This document shows, piece by piece, positions 4,833 through 5,311 of a DNA stretch of 5,311 bases. The translations under genes were made by a program, and so were the position numbers. Within the stretch, counting starts at the first letter, position 1, and the number at the start of each line of letters is the position of its first letter. The stretch spans positions 1 to 5,311 of the forward strand of contig JAFLJZ010000061.1 in NCBI GenBank assembly GCA_022712775.1. The letters run 5' to 3'. The DNA is from Sulfurimonas sp. GTDB taxonomy: Bacteria > Campylobacterota > Campylobacteria > Campylobacterales > Sulfurimonadaceae. The notes beneath the pieces are model-generated. The model did no database searches. It was given only the letters and a program-made list of their open reading frames with translations, and was not told where the DNA came from.

Positions 4833-5311
4833 AACTTTCACCTTCTACTGGTTTATTTTCAGCAGGAATTCCAGTCATAGCTTCTTCTGCAGAAGCTTCA
4901 CGAACACTATTTACAGTAACACTAAACATCAAAGCTTTTCCAGCTAAAGGATGATTAAAGTCAATAATGATATTTTCTTCACCAATTTCTTTTACAATTA
5001 CTTGTGTTGTTTGTCCATCTTCACCTTGACCGTATAAAGTCATTCCAACTTCTAAATCAATACCAGAGAACTGATCTTTTGCTACTTCTTGTGTTGCATC
5101 ATCATTCAATTCACCATAAGCATCAGCAGGTTGTACAAGTACATCACCTTTTTCACCAGCTGTCATATTTTTGATACCATCTTCTAAACCTGAGATTATT
5201 TGACCTTTACCAAACATAAATACTAAAGGCGCTCCACCAATATTACTGTCTACTACAGTATCTCCATCTTTTACTTCGTATTCTATTGATACAATTTGAT
5301 TTGCTTCTATT
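4807..5311 (-). CDS. slyD: SlyD-type FKBP peptidyl-prolyl cis-trans isomerase (start beyond right edge)
   Basis: The reading frame is open to the window edge. 167 residues are visible and the true start lies outside; the ATG at 5217 is internal. The first visible residues, IEANQIVSIEYEVKDGDTVV, are the SlyD N-terminal strand. Then come GGAPLVFMFGKGQIISGLEDGI (FKBP core), the insert-in-flap segment with DAYGEL and LEVGM, FNHPLAGKALMFSVTV (the NHPLAG hallmark), and a tail ending SCGTGCGCH. SlyD is a cytosolic prolyl isomerase and chaperone whose tail binds nickel and other metals, feeding NiFe-hydrogenase or urease maturation in several bacteria. The long His-rich tail of E. coli SlyD is missing; only a short Cys-rich end with terminal GCGCH is kept. 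Its 3' end overlaps the start of the regulator gene. Confidence 0.94.
   Translation of the reverse strand, partial: IEANQIVSIEYEVKDGDTVVDSNIGGAPLVFMFGKGQIISGLEDGIKNMTAGEKGDVLVQPADAYGELNDDATQEVAKDQFSGIDLEVGMTLYGQGEDGQTTQVIVKEIGEENIIIDFNHPLAGKALMFSVTVNSVREASAEEAMTGIPAENKPVEGESCGTGCGCH
4841..4845 (-). promoter_or_regulatory. Candidate Shine-Dalgarno for the regulator gene, inside slyD
   Basis: Read on the minus strand, GAAGG lies eight bases before GTG 4832-4830, within the coding end of slyD. Neither alternative GTG (4841 or 4820) has a comparable site at proper spacing, so this favours the 4832 start and implies translational coupling to slyD. Confidence 0.45.

Overview
The window is low-GC and gene-dense. 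It looks like chromosome from a Campylobacterota (epsilonproteobacterial) genome, most likely a Sulfurimonas-type free-living member. This rests on protein style and gene order (a slyD / fabD / mtnN / TtcA-like run that, from memory, also occurs in Campylobacter), not on a database search. I see no rRNA, tRNA, CRISPR array, prophage or transposase gene, and no intergenic gap longer than 123 bases.

Left edge (1-686): the 5' end of a yebC/TACO1-family gene leaves the window on the minus strand. It is divergent from a 166-aa uncharacterised protein gene on the plus strand. The 48-bp gap between them carries superimposed -10-like boxes for both directions. The 166-aa gene then converges on the next gene with only two bases between the stop codons.

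Main block (689-5311): six genes run on the minus strand. In transcription order they are slyD (its start lies beyond the right edge), a degenerate sigma-54-activator-like protein with a Fis-type helix-turn-helix, fabD, a stand-alone nitrilase-superfamily amidohydrolase, mtnN, and a TtcA-family PP-loop protein. slyD overlaps the regulator, fabD and the hydrolase are one base apart, and the hydrolase and mtnN are ten bases apart, so much of the block is probably co-transcribed. The functions are housekeeping: protein folding and nickel handling (SlyD), fatty-acid initiation (FabD), methylthioadenosine/SAH recycling and probably the aminofutalosine step of menaquinone synthesis (MtnN), and probable tRNA thiolation or a related adenylation reaction (TtcA-like).

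The most unusual signal is in the two larger gaps, 1448-1570 and 3949-4067. Both hold copies of one short non-coding element. Its most conserved module (1542-1582 and 4027-4067; 32 of 41 bases identical) has a GTAG followed by an 11-bp hairpin with a TTT loop. All nine differences fall in the stem, and eight of them form compensated base pairs. The G-T wobbles favour the plus strand, opposite to the operon. A GTAG at the foot of an imperfect hairpin is the hallmark of REP sequences handled by RAYT/TnpA-REP transposases, so a REP/BIME-like element is my leading explanation. One copy supplies the last three codons and stop of mtnN, and the other abuts the stop of the regulator. Two proteins are also notable for missing hallmark residues: the TtcA-like protein lacks partner cysteines of the Fe-S motifs, and the regulator lacks both GAFTGA and the Walker B acids.
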